A stretch of DNA of 64,000 bases, taken from NCBI GenBank assembly GCA_963820395.1, contig CAWGAE010000005.1, positions 1 through 64,000 on the forward strand, read 5' to 3'. Shown piece by piece: positions 1 to 8,881 of the stretch. The notes under the pieces were generated by a model, which was given only the letters and a program-made list of their open reading frames with translations, was not told the origin of the DNA and did no database searches. The translations under genes were made by a program, and so were the position numbers. The number at the start of each line of letters is the position of its first letter. The stretch's first letter is position 1. The stretch is from DATFVJ01 sp963820395. GTDB lineage: Bacteria; Actinomycetota; Actinomycetes; Streptosporangiales; Streptosporangiaceae.

Positions 1-774
1 GCTCAACGACCCAACGCCGGCCCCACCACCTCGGTGTGGGCGCGGCGGATGACTGTGGCCCGCGGCTTCGCCCGCCATATGACTGGCGTCGACCCGAACA
101 CCGAGATCCCGCCGCTGGGACTGGTCAGGTTCCGACAGCGTAGGCGCCCGCCGTTCATCTACTCCGCCGCTGACATCACCTCGTTGATGTCGGCTGCCCG
201 CCGCACCATCCCCACCCCGCTGCGGGCAGCGACCGTCGAGACGATCATCGGACTCCTCGCCACAACAGGCATGCGGGCCGGCGAGGCCATCGGGTTTCAG
301 CGGGGCGACCTCGACACGGCCGAAGGCGTGATCACCCTGCGCCACTCGAAGTTCGGAAAGTCCCGCCTGGTCCCCCTCCACGTCAGCACCCTCGCCGCCC
401 TGGGCTCCTACGCCCAGATGCGGGATCGGCTCTTGCCCAGGCCGGCAAGCACGACCTTCTTCGTCTCGACCGCCGGCACCCGGCTCTTCGACGCGGACTT
501 CGGCAAGACGTTCCGGAGGCTGCTCCAGGTGACCTACGTCGGGGCCGGGGCACCACACCGTCCCAGAGTTCACGACATGCGCCACAGCTTTGCTGTGCAC
601 ACCCTGGTCAGGTGGTATCGCGCCGGCGAGGACGTCGGCGCGCTCATGCCGCGGCTGGCTACGTATTTGGGTCACCGGGACGTGTGCTCCACCTTCTGGT
701 ATCTCTCGGCCGCACCGGAGCTGCTGGCCCTGGCTGCCGGGCGCCTGGAAGCTGACCCGGAGGGACGGCCATGA
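1..774 (+). CDS. ritB: RIT-type tyrosine recombinase B, 5' end outside window
   Basis: Site-specific tyrosine recombinase, middle gene of a recombinase trio (RIT element). The reading frame is open from base 1 and aligns with the complete homologue at 37123-37992 well before its first possible start, so the true start lies upstream of the window. Catalytic residues are visible: Arg in TGMRAGEAIG, Lys near HSKFGKSRLVP, HxxR in HDMRHSFAVH, His in LGHRDV and Tyr in FWYLSAAPE. Its stop overlaps the start of the next recombinase by 4 bp (ATGA type), which implies translational coupling. The first gene of the trio is not in the window. Family assignment rests on the three-gene architecture seen in full at 36-39.3 kb. 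Confidence 0.9.
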   Translation, partial: AQRPNAGPTTSVWARRMTVARGFARHMTGVDPNTEIPPLGLVRFRQRRRPPFIYSAADITSLMSAARRTIPTPLRAATVETIIGLLATTGMRAGEAIGFQRGDLDTAEGVITLRHSKFGKSRLVPLHVSTLAALGSYAQMRDRLLPRPASTTFFVSTAGTRLFDADFGKTFRRLLQVTYVGAGAPHRPRVHDMRHSFAVHTLVRWYRAGEDVGALMPRLATYLGHRDVCSTFWYLSAAPELLALAAGRLEADPEGRP

Positions 775-1865
775 GCTCGATTACGCCGACGTTGCAGTTG
801 TTCTTCACCGAACGGATGGTCAAGCAACTCCAGGCGAGCCCGCGCACGGTCGTGTCCTACCGCGACACCTGCCGACTCTTGCTCCGCTTCGTGGCCGACC
901 GCACCGGCAAAGCTCCCCCAGCCCTAGGGTGGCAGGACGTCGATGCCGAGATGATCTCCGCCTTCCTGGACCACCTCGAAGTGGACCGGCACAACAGCGC
1001 CCGCAGCCGCAACACCCGGCTGGCTGCGCTGCGTTCGCTGTTTGGCTACGCCGCCCTGCGCCACCCTGAGCACGCCGAACTAATCCGCCAGGTGCTGGCC
1101 ATCCCCCAGAAGCGCTTCGACAAGACAACGGTGCCGTTCTTGACCCCTGAGGAGGTGAGCGCCCTACTCGGCGCACCTGACCTGGGCCGCTGGGAAGGTC
1201 GCCGCGACCGGGCCCTGATGGCGCTGGCCGTGCAAACCGGCTTGCGGCTCTCCGAACTGATCGGCCTCAACTGTGGCGACGTCGAGCTGGGCGCCTCCCC
1301 CCACGTGCACTGCACCGGCAAGGGCAGAAAGGAGCGGTGCGTCCCCTTGACCACCACAACCGTGGCGGTCCCGCGCGTCTGGTTGCAAGAACGAGCCGGA
1401 CGTAGTGACGAACCGCTGTTCCCGACCCGCACCGGCCGACGCCTCAGCGATGACGCGGTCGAGCGCCGAGTCGCCACCCACAAGGCGCTCGCCAGCCACC
1501 GCTGCCCCTCCCTCCGGTCGAAGAAACTGACACCCCACGTCCTGAGGCACACGAGCGCTATGTCCCTCCTTCACGCGGGCGTTGACGTCGCGGTGATCGC
1601 GCTATGGCTGGGTCACGCTGACATCCGCTCGACCGACGCATACCTCCACGCCGACCTGACCATCAAAGAACGAGCGCTGGCCCGAACGACACCAATCACC
1701 TCCAAACCCGGCCGCTACCGGCCCCCCGGACAGGCTGCTCGCCTTCCTCGAGAGCCTGTGATTATCCCGACCTCGCCGGCGCCGTCACGCACGAAAGGCC
1801 CGTGCTCACAAGGCCCCTCCTCCCACGGCACGGACTTGTCGGGATTATCCCGGGGTCGGGATTAG
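771..1865 (+). CDS. ritC: RIT-type tyrosine recombinase C, C-terminal run-on by frameshift
   Basis: Third tyrosine recombinase of the trio. An N-terminal SAM-like core-binding domain (about residues 1-110) is followed by a catalytic domain with QTGLRLSELIGL, GKGRKERC, HVLRHTSAM, WLGHADIRST and the Tyr in DAYLHAD. The homologue at 36087-37076 ends in RPPDPVLAFLEAL. Here the same ending (RPPDRLLAFLESL, then TGA at 1759-1761) appears only if one G near 1720 is skipped. The natural stop is therefore probably 1761, and the extra ~35 residues are an artefact of a 1-nt insertion that lets the frame run through the terminal repeat. All catalytic residues precede the shift, so activity could survive. 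Confidence 0.88.
   Translation: MSSITPTLQLFFTERMVKQLQASPRTVVSYRDTCRLLLRFVADRTGKAPPALGWQDVDAEMISAFLDHLEVDRHNSARSRNTRLAALRSLFGYAALRHPEHAELIRQVLAIPQKRFDKTTVPFLTPEEVSALLGAPDLGRWEGRRDRALMALAVQTGLRLSELIGLNCGDVELGASPHVHCTGKGRKERCVPLTTTTVAVPRVWLQERAGRSDEPLFPTRTGRRLSDDAVERRVATHKALASHRCPSLRSKKLTPHVLRHTSAMSLLHAGVDVAVIALWLGHADIRSTDAYLHADLTIKERALARTTPITSKPGRYRPPGQAARLPREPVIIPTSPAPSRTKGPCSQGPSSHGTDLSGLSRGRD
1762..1864. repeat. Terminal repeat of RIT element 1
   Basis: It starts directly after the natural stop of the third recombinase. It contains the motif TTATCCCGAC at its inner edge and two outward copies (GTCGGGATTA) near the outer edge, one of them fused to a second TTATCCCG. The complete RIT element at 36-39.3 kb has the same layout with the motif TTATGCCGAC, so this is read as the recombinase-binding end of the first element. 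The matching other end lies outside the window. Confidence 0.75.
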
Positions 1866-1896
1866 TCGCATAAGTCCAACATCGGACTTATGCGAC
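1865..1896. repeat. 32-bp palindrome between RIT 1 end and target gene
   Basis: Arms GTCGCATAAGTCC and GGACTTATGCGAC (13 bp, perfect) are separated by 6 nt. It lies between the RIT terminal repeat and the resuming transposase codons AAC TAC GGC. A palindrome of the same length occupies the equivalent place beside the second RIT element (39337-39368). It may be a recombination core or an older small insertion. Confidence 0.7.
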
Positions 1897-2202
1897 AACT
1901 ACGGCACCCACAAGACCCCCGCGATCAAGGCTTGGCTGGCCCGGCATCCCCGGGTGAAAATGCACTTCACGCCGACCGGATCGTCATGGATCAACCAGGT
2001 CGAACGGTGGTTCGGGTTCCCGACCGACCAGATGATCCGCCGCGGCGCGCACAAAACCGTCCAGGTCCTGGAAGCCGACATCCGCACCTGGATCAAACAC
2101 TGGAATGACGACCCCAAGCCGTTTGTGTGGAAAAAGACCGCCGACCAGATCCTCGACTCCCTGGCACGATATCTTCAGCGGATTTCAGGCGCGGCACACT
2201 AG
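1894..2202 (+). pseudogene. IS630-family transposase, C-terminal fragment
   Basis: From codon GAC at 1894 the frame reads DNYGTHKTPAIKAW, then FTPTGSSWINQVERW, the C-terminal half of an IS630-type DDE transposase carrying the second catalytic Asp (DN) and the third acidic residue (QVERW). Upstream codons are replaced by the RIT element, so the gene was interrupted exactly at the catalytic D-N pair. The stop is at 2200-2202. Part of the preceding gene could lie upstream of the window beyond the RIT element. Confidence 0.85.
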
Positions 2203-2319
2203 TGTCCCGCGCCTGAAATCGTTCACATAAATCAGAGATCATCAGCACTGGTGAAGACCTTACAATCGGGCGAAGTCCCTGCTAGAAATATTCGGCGAAC
2301 TTACGGCGCGGGACACTAG
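2181..2319. repeat. IS630 end with inverted repeats
   Basis: A 15-bp inverted repeat CTAGTGTCCCGCGCC (2199-2213) matches GGCGCGGGACACTAG (2305-2319). The first copy also lies in a near-palindrome at 2181-2220 (GATTTCAGGCGCGG against CGCGCCTGAAATC) that could act as a terminator. The ~90 bp between hold no gene. Position 2319 is taken as the IS boundary because the next gene starts 2 bp later without its expected N-terminus. Confidence 0.6.
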
Positions 2320-2321
2320 CG

Positions 2322-3640
2322 ATGGGCCTCCCGGTGATCTGGCTGGCATGGGCAGCGTATCGAGAATCGCGCAGATCAGATTCCGTGGGCAGCGAGCTGA
2401 GCCTGCCCGAGATAGCGGATGAGCTAGCCCTGGCTGTCGGCGCTCAGTGGGAAGCCGAGGCGGCTGTCCGGCGCCTTAACGATCCGTTCCCGCTCCCGGT
2501 TTCGTGGGAAGCTGCGGATCCTTCGCTGACCGGTTCCTGGGACACCCTCGTCAAGCTGGCCAGCATCGGTGCGGGGTGGCCAGGGCATGCAGCAGTAGAT
2601 AAGTGGGCCTCAGGCCCAGAGGATCTGGGCGGGGCTGATAGCGAACTACCGGACGTGCTTGTCCGCCTCCCGACCGGCAGGCTCGTGGTTCTCGGGGAAC
2701 CCGGGGCAGGCAAGACGATGCTGATGGTCCGCTTGGTGCTCGACCTACTGAGACGCCGCCAATCCGGCGGGCCAGTCCCGGTTCTGGCGTCACTCAGCTC
2801 CTGGGACGCACACGAACAGGATCTCATCGAGTGGCTGACCAGGCAGCTACTTATCACTTACCCGGCCCTGGCGGCGCCAGGGCCGGGTAAGCGGGAGCCT
2901 AGCCGGGCCGCCGCACTGCTGAGTGCCGGCCTCGTGTTGCCGATCCTGGACGGTCTCGACGAAATTTCTAGCACAGTCCGCGGGTCAGCGATCGCCAAGA
3001 TCAACGATGCGCTGCGGCCCGGGTGGCCCCCAGTGCTCACCTGCCGCGGCGAGGAGTTCCGGGATGCCCTGCGCCCGCGCATCGGTCCTGAGGTGACTAT
3101 TCACAGCGCGGCCGTTATCGAACTGCGCCCGCTTGACACTGCTGCCGCCAGGGATTACCTCCGCGAGGACGCGGGCGGCCCGGCAGCCCGGGCCCGCTGG
3201 GAACCGATCCTGGCTGTTCTGGGGACCCAGGCACCTGCCGGCCAAGCGCCGACAACGCCGCTGATGCTCAGCCTGGCCCGGGTGATCTACAACGCGCGTC
3301 CAGGCGAGCTGACCGGAACGCTACCTGACCCGTCTGAATTGATCAGTGGCTCGTTGCCTGACCGTGGGGCAGTTGAATCCAGGCTGTTCGACGGGTTCGT
3401 CCCAGCTGCCTATCGGGACACCCGTGAAGCACCGGGACGACGACACAGAGGGCTGGCTGGCCGCGCAGAAACCTCGCTCGTTCACCTCGCTCATAACTTG
3501 GGGTGGAGGACGTTAACTGGTGGGAGCTTCGGACCGGCGGGCCGGGCGTAGAGACACTCACCGGATGGGCCATGGCGATCATCGCTGGCGTCCTGACGGG
3601 CCTGGTCGGGTCGACTGCGTTCGGCGGAAGCATAGTTAGG
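2322..3640 (+). pseudogene. NACHT-type NTPase, frameshifted and truncated
   Basis: Predicted STAND/NACHT ATPase. Walker A is GEPGAGKT (about residue 128) and Walker B is LPILDGLDE (about residue 208). Typical relatives start with a membrane helix and end in several membrane segments after a conserved LxHLAHNL...NWWEL stretch. Here the frame continues to 3551, but from about 3500 the homologous sequence (VEDVNWWEL, then LTGWAMAIIAGVLTGLVG) lies in another frame, so one indel near 3500 breaks the gene. Homology stops near 3640 and the remaining C-terminal membrane domain is absent. The N-terminus begins immediately after the IS630 end and keeps only part of the expected first helix. Such proteins are often signalling or defence ATPases; this copy is probably inactive. 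Confidence 0.75.
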
Positions 3641-3691
3641 AGGCCCAGGTCAAGACTCCTGGCCGAGTTCTGGAACCCCACACGGTGCCCA
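3641..3691. repeat. Dispersed ~46-bp repeat, copy 1
   Basis: The core CCGAGTTCTGGAACCCCACA and its flank CCCAGGTCAAGAC recur at 54210-54256 with about three mismatches and one indel. Both copies abut a truncated gene, so the sequence may be an end remnant of the same mobile element. No coding function is visible. Confidence 0.5.
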
Positions 3692-3822
3692 GGACCTGGT
3701 CCTGTCTTGCCGAACTGTGCTCCCATCACCCGCGAGTCTCGTGGGCTCGGCGCCATGTCCCGCAGGTATTCGAGCGCTGCACGGTAGCGCTTCGAGTTGG
3801 ATCCGGCCTGACGGGCAAGTGT

Positions 3823-4053
3823 TCAGAAGATCAGATCGTCAAACTCGCCCAGTTTGGCGCCGTCGAGGAAAGCCATCCATTCGGGCGGCGTGTAAAGAAG
3901 CATGGGGCCGTCGGGATCTTTCGAGTCCCGCAGGGCAATCTTGCCCATGACAGACGCCACCTCCACGCAGGATCCGCTATTAGTGCTGCGTCGCGCTTTG
4001 CGCCAAACGAGCGTCCGGTACTCCGAATCGGTCAAGGACATTTTTTCTGACAT
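3823..4053 (-). CDS. DUF397 domain protein
   Basis: Small 76-residue protein of the DUF397 family, marked by WRKARRSTNSGSCVEVA and IALRDSKDPDGP, then FTPPEW-like YTPPEWMAF. These proteins are usually partners or inhibitors of DUF5753 XRE-type regulators in actinomycetes; the regulator is the next gene upstream on the same strand (4171-5016). The ATG at 4053 is chosen because AAAGGTG precedes it; a longer frame to 4170 lacks family similarity. The pair is a regulatory module with no visible target operon. Confidence 0.85.
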   Translation of the reverse strand: MSEKMSLTDSEYRTLVWRKARRSTNSGSCVEVASVMGKIALRDSKDPDGPMLLYTPPEWMAFLDGAKLGEFDDLIF

Positions 4054-4170
4054 TTTGACACCTTTGATTCTTCGACCATCCGGTTTTAACCGGAGTTGCC
4101 TGATATGGATAATTGTCCGGCCAAGCAGTCGGCAGGCGGCATACCTGAAATTTGTCAAGCAGTCATCCAC

Positions 4171-5016
4171 CTATTTGAATCTCGCAATTATATCTGCAAT
4201 TAGCGCCGCCGAGTCCTGTGGATTCGACGCGATGGTAAGCAAGTGATCGAATACTGCATGATATCTCTCTAGGTCAGCGGCACGTTCTAAGTAAAGGTTC
4301 CCCACCAGGCCCTCGACGTAGACTACGTCAGACACGAGATGCCGACCGAACTCCAGAATACAGAAGACACTCTCCATCGCCGGGTGGGCTCCGGTATCGT
4401 TAGAGATGACCTGAACTGTTACATTCGGCAGTTGCGCTGACTCATTAAGTCGCTCTAGTTGGGCACGCATCACCGCGGGTCCGCCGACTCTCCGGTGCAG
4501 CGCCGCCTCGTCCAGGATGGCGTGATACTGGGGGGCAGCGCTTTGCGTCAGGAGAGCCTGTCGCCTTAGGCGTGCCTGGAGGCGCTGCTCGAGCTCGTGC
4601 GTGCTCAACGGCGGCACGGTGGACCACAGCATCGCCCGTGCGTAGTCCTCCGTCTGAAGGAGACCGGGCACCACGCAGGACTGATAGACACGGATGGAGA
4701 TTGCCTCGGCTTCCAGGCCGACGTAGGTAGCGTAGGGTAGGCCGTAACTCTGCCACCATGCCCGCTGCTTGCCCTCCCGAGCGAGAACCATGAGATGCTC
4801 GCGCTCGGCTGGATCGGTCACGCTGTAGAGGTCGCAAAGATCGCGTATGTCTCGCGGGCTCGCGCTGGTGTGCCCCGTCTCGATGCGACTCAATTTGGTC
4901 GCAGAGAACAAGAGCCTCGCACTGACGTCCTCTACGCTCAGCCCGCGCTCCGTGCGAAGCTGCCGGAGCAGCACGCCTAGTTCCCGGCGCCGAACCGTCG
5001 GGCTGGGCCCGCGCAT
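4171..5016 (-). CDS. XRE-family regulator with DUF5753 domain
   Basis: Helix-turn-helix transcriptional regulator of 281 residues. The N-terminal HTH (about residues 8-65) includes LGVLLRQLRTERGLS and ATKLSRIETGHTS. The remainder is a DUF5753 ligand/partner domain with VPGLLQTEDYARA and a hydrophobic C-terminal stretch. This family often precedes a DUF397 gene, as here, with 117 bp between them. The start is ATG 5016 (or the GTG just before it) with GGGAGG about 12 nt upstream. It may control a nearby operon or a developmental switch; the target cannot be read from the sequence. Confidence 0.88.
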   Translation of the reverse strand: MRGPSPTVRRRELGVLLRQLRTERGLSVEDVSARLLFSATKLSRIETGHTSASPRDIRDLCDLYSVTDPAEREHLMVLAREGKQRAWWQSYGLPYATYVGLEAEAISIRVYQSCVVPGLLQTEDYARAMLWSTVPPLSTHELEQRLQARLRRQALLTQSAAPQYHAILDEAALHRRVGGPAVMRAQLERLNESAQLPNVTVQVISNDTGAHPAMESVFCILEFGRHLVSDVVYVEGLVGNLYLERAADLERYHAVFDHLLTIASNPQDSAALIADIIARFK

Positions 5017-5450
5017 CACTTTGACCCCATTCCTCCCTGGAGATGCTTTCCGCCCCATTCGCGCCATCGCGTATTGCATGGGCGAGTCGCAACCAAAAAT
5101 CGCACTTGCGGAACGCGATTTCGCGGCTCACTATCAGAGCAGAGGCGCAGTCAAGAATCAAGGACTTACCGGGCTTCGGTTCGACTTTTCGCTCAACCGA
5201 AGCCACGGAAGCGGTCGGTATGCCCGGCAGGGGCCGCCGACAGTGAGGAGGCCTACCAGCTCACCCCCTAGGAGTTGAGTCACTACCGCCAGCGCGCTCG
5301 CGCACACAAGCTGGCGCTGCATCCCTCGATAAGGCTCCAGTTGGCTGACAGCCCGCGTGGGGCCAACACCAAATGCTGGACCGATGTTGCACGCACCGGC
5401 CCAGCCGTATCGCACCATCCCGGCTCTCCACAGAGACCTGAAGGGACTTG
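5017..5450. other. Intergenic region without a supported gene
   Basis: The stretch carries the upstream region of the DUF5753 regulator and of the 5451 gene. Short overlapping frames have no recognisable domain. No clear terminator or operator was seen. Confidence 0.5.
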
Positions 5451-5780
5451 GTGGACGTGAAAGACGATACCACCCGTACCGACCATTGCAAGATCTATAA
5501 CCTTTTCTTTGCCTGGCTGCGGACCCAAATGGTCCGCTTAGGGAAGCGGATCTTCGCCGCGACTGACACACGCGCACGCCATCACGGCTGGGAGATCACC
5601 GCTACCCAGGCTGGCCTCGGCCGCCGCTACCGCGATCCGCGCTTCGACACCTTAGCGCCGTGCTGCCGCTGCCAGGGCCGCGGCGCCAACCCTTCGGGAA
5701 GCGCGTGCCAGACCTGCAACGGTACTGGCCGAATCCATTTCGATCCGCCCGCCGAGCCAGCGCGAAGGCGATCGGCATGA
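5451..5780 (+). CDS. Hypothetical protein with DnaJ-type zinc-binding motif (AICE-associated)
   Basis: 109-residue protein whose C-terminal half has two CxxCxGxG-like knuckles (CCRCQGRGA and CQTCNGTGRI), as in DnaJ zinc fingers, so it probably binds zinc. The N-terminal half (FAWLRTQMVRLGKRIF) is basic and amphipathic. GTG 5451 is chosen with GAAGGGA upstream; TTG 5448 is an alternative. It overlaps the next gene by 4 bp (ATGA). The pairing with that membrane protein resembles gene order seen just upstream of FtsK/TraB-like transfer genes in actinomycete integrative elements. Exact role unknown. Confidence 0.65.
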   Translation: MDVKDDTTRTDHCKIYNLFFAWLRTQMVRLGKRIFAATDTRARHHGWEITATQAGLGRRYRDPRFDTLAPCCRCQGRGANPSGSACQTCNGTGRIHFDPPAEPARRRSA

Positions 5781-6385
5781 CCACAAGGCGATCTTTGCAC
5801 AGGCGCGGCCAAGCCCCCCTCCTCGCCGAGATTGGGAGAGCCTTCAGCACGGTCGCGCGACCCAATCTCGTCGTCATCCTCTGGCGGTGGCGCTACGAGT
5901 CGATGCTCCTCGTCGGCGTGCCCGTTGGGATGATCGCGCTGGTCAGCGGCCTTGGGTGGTTCTGGAGCCTCAGCGGGATCGGGGCACTGATCGCGATGTT
6001 CGCAGCATGGCCGCGTGCCCGATCGTGGACCATCGCCCACGCCCGCTGCGTGATCACGACGCACCGCGTGCGCACCGGATGCGCGCAAGCCTGGATCCAC
6101 TCCCGGCAGGGAAAACTGCCCATCATCCTTTTCGCCAGCCCGAAGCCGTTCGGTGAGCAAGTACACCTCTGGTGCCGGGCCGGAACAAGCGAAGAGGACT
6201 TCGAATCCGTCCGCGATCTCCTCCGCTCCGCGTGCTGGGCGCGCGCCGTCCGCGTTTCCCGCAGTGCCCGCTACTCCCACATCGTGATCCTGGACGTGAT
6301 CCGCGGAGACTCCCGCCCACCTCTCTCGCCGCCGGATGCCGCCGCTGCGCCCCGTCGTGCTTGGGAGTCTAGAGAGAGGCTCTGA
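5777..6385 (+). CDS. Two-helix membrane protein of AICE transfer-region type
   Basis: 202-residue protein with two close membrane segments (about residues 40-60 LLVGVPVGMIALVSG and 62-80) followed by a soluble domain including CVITTHRVRTGCAQAW, then FGEQVHLWCRAGTS and RSARYSHIVILDV. The same architecture commonly precedes the FtsK/SpoIIIE-type translocase of actinomycete integrative conjugative elements. The expected translocase is missing: the stop codon lies 2 bp before the IS6 inverted repeat at 6388. The start ATG overlaps the previous stop. It is probably a relic of an excised or deleted conjugative element, or its last codons were altered by the IS. Confidence 0.7.
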   Translation: MTTRRSLHRRGQAPLLAEIGRAFSTVARPNLVVILWRWRYESMLLVGVPVGMIALVSGLGWFWSLSGIGALIAMFAAWPRARSWTIAHARCVITTHRVRTGCAQAWIHSRQGKLPIILFASPKPFGEQVHLWCRAGTSEEDFESVRDLLRSACWARAVRVSRSARYSHIVILDVIRGDSRPPLSPPDAAAAPRRAWESRERL

Positions 6386-6506
6386 TGGGCACTGTTGCGT
6401 TGTGCCATTCCTGGGCAGCGTCGGAGAATGATCCGCATGCTCTGCGGGTCAGATGGTGGCTGCGAGGCTGTGAAAATGAGGTTCCCCCCGAACCGTGGAG
6501 GACTCC

Positions 6507-7388
6507 CTATGCTGCCTCTACTTTAGCGGAATTCTCGTAGTCGATGGGCGATTTCATGCCACAAGAACTGTGACGCCTGCGGCTATTATAGAAGTCACAT
6601 ACCCAGCCCACCACGATTTCCCTCGCCTCATTCCGTGTGCTAAAGTGATGACGCGATAGCACCTCCCATTCCAGAGTCGAGAAGAACGATTCCGCTGCTG
6701 CATTATCGAAACACGACCCCACACGGCCCATCGACTGGCGGATCCCAAGCTTCGCGCACAGGCCGGTGAACTCATCGGCGGTGTAGGTGGAACCCCGGTC
6801 CGTGTGGAAGATCACTCCGGCGACGTTCCCGCCACGGGCCGCCACCGCCATCTTGATGGCCTGGCCTGCCAGGTCAGCGTCGGGATGGGCGCTGGTGGCA
6901 TACCCCAGCAGGCGGCGGGAGAACAAGTCGAGGGCGGTAGCCAGATAGAGCTTCCCCTCGTCTGTGGGTATCTCGGTGATATCCCCGCACCATTTCACAT
7001 TCGGCGCCGGCGCGGTGAAGCCGCGTTTCAGCAGATCCGGGAACGGCCGCTTCTTTTTGTCCGGACGGGTCAGCCCCTTGCGGCGTTTCTTTGACCGCCC
7101 CACCAGGCCCTGGCGGGCCATCGACTTAGCGACCGTCTTCTCGCTGATCCGCCATCCTTCCTCGACCAGGTCACGGTGAATGCGCGGCGATCCGTAGGTC
7201 TGCCCGGACGCTTTGAACGCAGCAGCCACCGCCTGGTCCACCTCGGCGCGCCGCTGCTGGGACGGCGTGCACGGCCGGTCGCGCCACTTGTGGAACCACG
7301 ACTCCGACACGCCCAGAGCCCGGCACGACACCGCGTACGGCACGCGGTGGCTGGCCTTCTGGTCGGCAATGAACGCGGCCCGGCTCAA
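6507..7388 (-). CDS. IS3-family transposase OrfB
   Basis: DDE transposase of 293 residues. An N-terminal HTH_21-like region (SGQTYGSPRIHRDL) is followed by the rve catalytic core: D in WCGDITEIPT, D in IFHTDRGSTYT, E in AAAESFFSTLE, and the terminal YNSRRRHSS typical of IS3. It starts with TTG 7388, overlapping the orfA stop (TTGA), an arrangement that allows coupled translation or a frameshifted OrfAB fusion. The gene appears intact. Confidence 0.93.
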   Translation of the reverse strand: MSRAAFIADQKASHRVPYAVSCRALGVSESWFHKWRDRPCTPSQQRRAEVDQAVAAAFKASGQTYGSPRIHRDLVEEGWRISEKTVAKSMARQGLVGRSKKRRKGLTRPDKKKRPFPDLLKRGFTAPAPNVKWCGDITEIPTDEGKLYLATALDLFSRRLLGYATSAHPDADLAGQAIKMAVAARGGNVAGVIFHTDRGSTYTADEFTGLCAKLGIRQSMGRVGSCFDNAAAESFFSTLEWEVLSRHHFSTRNEAREIVVGWVCDFYNSRRRHSSCGMKSPIDYENSAKVEAA

Positions 7389-7675
7389 CGCGTCGCCTCC
7401 CTCACCCAGAAGACCACCCCTCGCTTGAGGACATCGCGCTCCATCCGGAGCTCGGCATTCTCGCGGCGCAGCTGAACCAGCTCAGCGCGCTCGTCGCGGG
7501 ACAGGCCCTCCGCCTCGCCCCGCTCGACCCGGTCGCGGGCGACCCAGTTGCCCAGCGTGCCCTCGTTGATTCCAAGGTCACGCGCCACCTGGGCGATCGG
7601 CTTCCCGGTCTCCCGAACGATCCGGACCGCGCCCTCGCGGAACTCCGGATCGAATGTCCTTCGCTTCTCCGGCAT
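7385..7675 (-). CDS. IS3-family transposase OrfA
   Basis: 96-residue HTH protein with FDPEFREGAVRIVRETG and VARDLGINEGTLGNWV, followed by a leucine-zipper-like stretch (LVQLRRENAELRMERDVLKR). It binds the IS ends and is expressed as OrfA or as a fused OrfAB. A decayed relative of the same subgroup lies at 55905-56188. Confidence 0.93.
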   Translation of the reverse strand: MPEKRRTFDPEFREGAVRIVRETGKPIAQVARDLGINEGTLGNWVARDRVERGEAEGLSRDERAELVQLRRENAELRMERDVLKRGVVFWVREATR

Positions 7676-7677
7676 GG

Positions 7678-8394
7678 CTACCCCTTATAGCCGATGCCTC
7701 CTCGATCCGGGGGAAAGCTCAGAAAGGCGATCTGGAGCCGGTGGCGGGCAGGGACGTCGGTGGCGATCTCGTAGTGGCCGCGGCGCAGGTTCTGAATGAA
7801 GGCATGACCGGCGGCCAGGATCCGCGCTGACCGGTGCCGCTTCAGCCCGCGCATCGGCCGCAATCGCGCCTTCAGCCGACCGTGATCCGCCTCGACCGGG
7901 TTGTTCGCATACTGCTCAGCGACGTGCAATGCCGAGGGCACCAGCTCATCGAGCACCCGTGGGTAAACGGGCGCACGGCCGGTCGTGACCTCCACCGGGA
8001 TCGTGCCCGCCCTCATTGCCGAGGCGAAGAACCGCCGCGCGGCCGCCAGGTCGCGCCTTGCTGATAGCAGGACATCGATGACCTGCCCGTGCTGATCGAT
8101 CGCCCGGTAGAGATACGTCCACTGGCCCGCGACCTTCACGTAGGTCTCATCGGCGAACCACCGGTCACCGGGAGCGCGGCGGCACGGCCGGGCAGCCTCG
8201 ATGAACTCCGGGGCGAACCGCTGCACCCACCGGTAGATGGTGACGTGATCGACGGTGACACCGCGTTCGGCCAAAAGCTCCTCGACGTCCCGGTAGGACA
8301 GGCCGTACCGCAGGTACCACCGGACCGCGACCGAGATCACCTCGCGCGGGAACCGGAAGCCAGCAAAGACCGAGCTCGTACCAGATGCAGCCAC
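7678..8394 (-). pseudogene. IS6-family transposase, C-terminus cut by IS3
   Basis: From GTG 8394 the protein reads VFAGFRFPREVISVAVRWYL, then the DDE core: D in DRWFADETYVKV, second D in EVTTGRAPVYPRV (the usual DRAPAYP has D; here G-R), and E in NNPVEADHGRLK. The last residues after LQIAF derive from the IS3 end, so the native ending is lost. The second catalytic Asp appears replaced by Gly, which with the truncation suggests a dead enzyme. A longer frame upstream reads across the IS end and is not genuine. Confidence 0.8.
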
Positions 8395-8431
8395 CCAACC
8401 AGTGTCCAGGATCGACCAACGCAACAGTGCC

Positions 8432-8684
8432 GCTTCGCCTGCTGTCGGCCGGTGGCCAGGTCCCACGCCCGCACCGTGCCGTCCTCGCTCCCGCTGACCG
8501 CCCGGGATCCGTCTGCGGTGACCGCCACGGCCCACGTGCCGCCGGAGTGGCGGGTCAGCTCCGCCGCCTGGTGGCCGGTGGCCAGGTTCCACACCCGCAC
8601 CGTGCCGTCCACGCCGCCGCTGACCGCCCGGGACCCGTCCGCAGTGACCGCCACCGACGATATTGGCAGCCGCATGCCTCCCAC
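8432..8684 (-). pseudogene. WD40-repeat protein fragment
   Basis: Two WD40 blades are visible: AVTADGSRAVSGGVDGTVRV and the following AVSGSEDGTVRAWDLATG. The gene is truncated on its 3' side by the IS6 end at 8431 and its 5' side near 8684 is also incomplete. In actinomycetes such repeats often form the C-terminal part of large NTPase or serine/threonine kinase proteins; the parent cannot be identified here. Confidence 0.75.
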
Positions 8685-8881
8685 CCTTATGCCTATGCAC
8701 CAATAGTGCTCGACCCCTGCCCGGCGAGTCCATCGTCAGTTCCTAGGCGGCCCAACCCGCAGAATTGAAAGCCCGGGCCGAAGCTGATCTTATAGCACAG
8801 GCCGACCCCGCAGGGCGCGCAGATTGTCTGGGTCTCCCCTGATAGCTTCGAGGCACGCGGCGCGACGTAGGGAGGCGCGAG

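Larger units (their letters stand above)
6482..7715 (-). mobile_element. IS3-family insertion sequence
   Basis: Contains complete orfA and orfB. Imperfect terminal repeats are seen at 6482-6501 (TTCCCCCCGAACCGTGGAGG) and, in complement, near 7698-7715 (TTCCCCCGGATCGAGGAG). It is inserted near the 3' end of the IS6 transposase gene, whose last codons run into the IS3 end. Confidence 0.8.
6388..8431 (-). mobile_element. IS6-family element interrupted by an IS3 element
   Basis: Perfect 15-bp terminal inverted repeats GGCACTGTTGCGTTG at 6388-6402 and the complement at 8417-8431. Inside are an IS6-type transposase (8394 downward) and an IS3 copy. The flanking genes differ (AICE membrane protein on the left, WD40 gene on the right) and no obvious 8-bp target duplication is seen. 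The element probably mediated a deletion or cointegrate resolution that joined two unrelated regions. Confidence 0.8.

Noticed and set aside
7678..8733. A 351-residue IS6 transposase with a long N-terminal extension
   Set aside because: The first ~113 residues read across the IS end and the WD40 gene in another frame; the IS starts at 8431.
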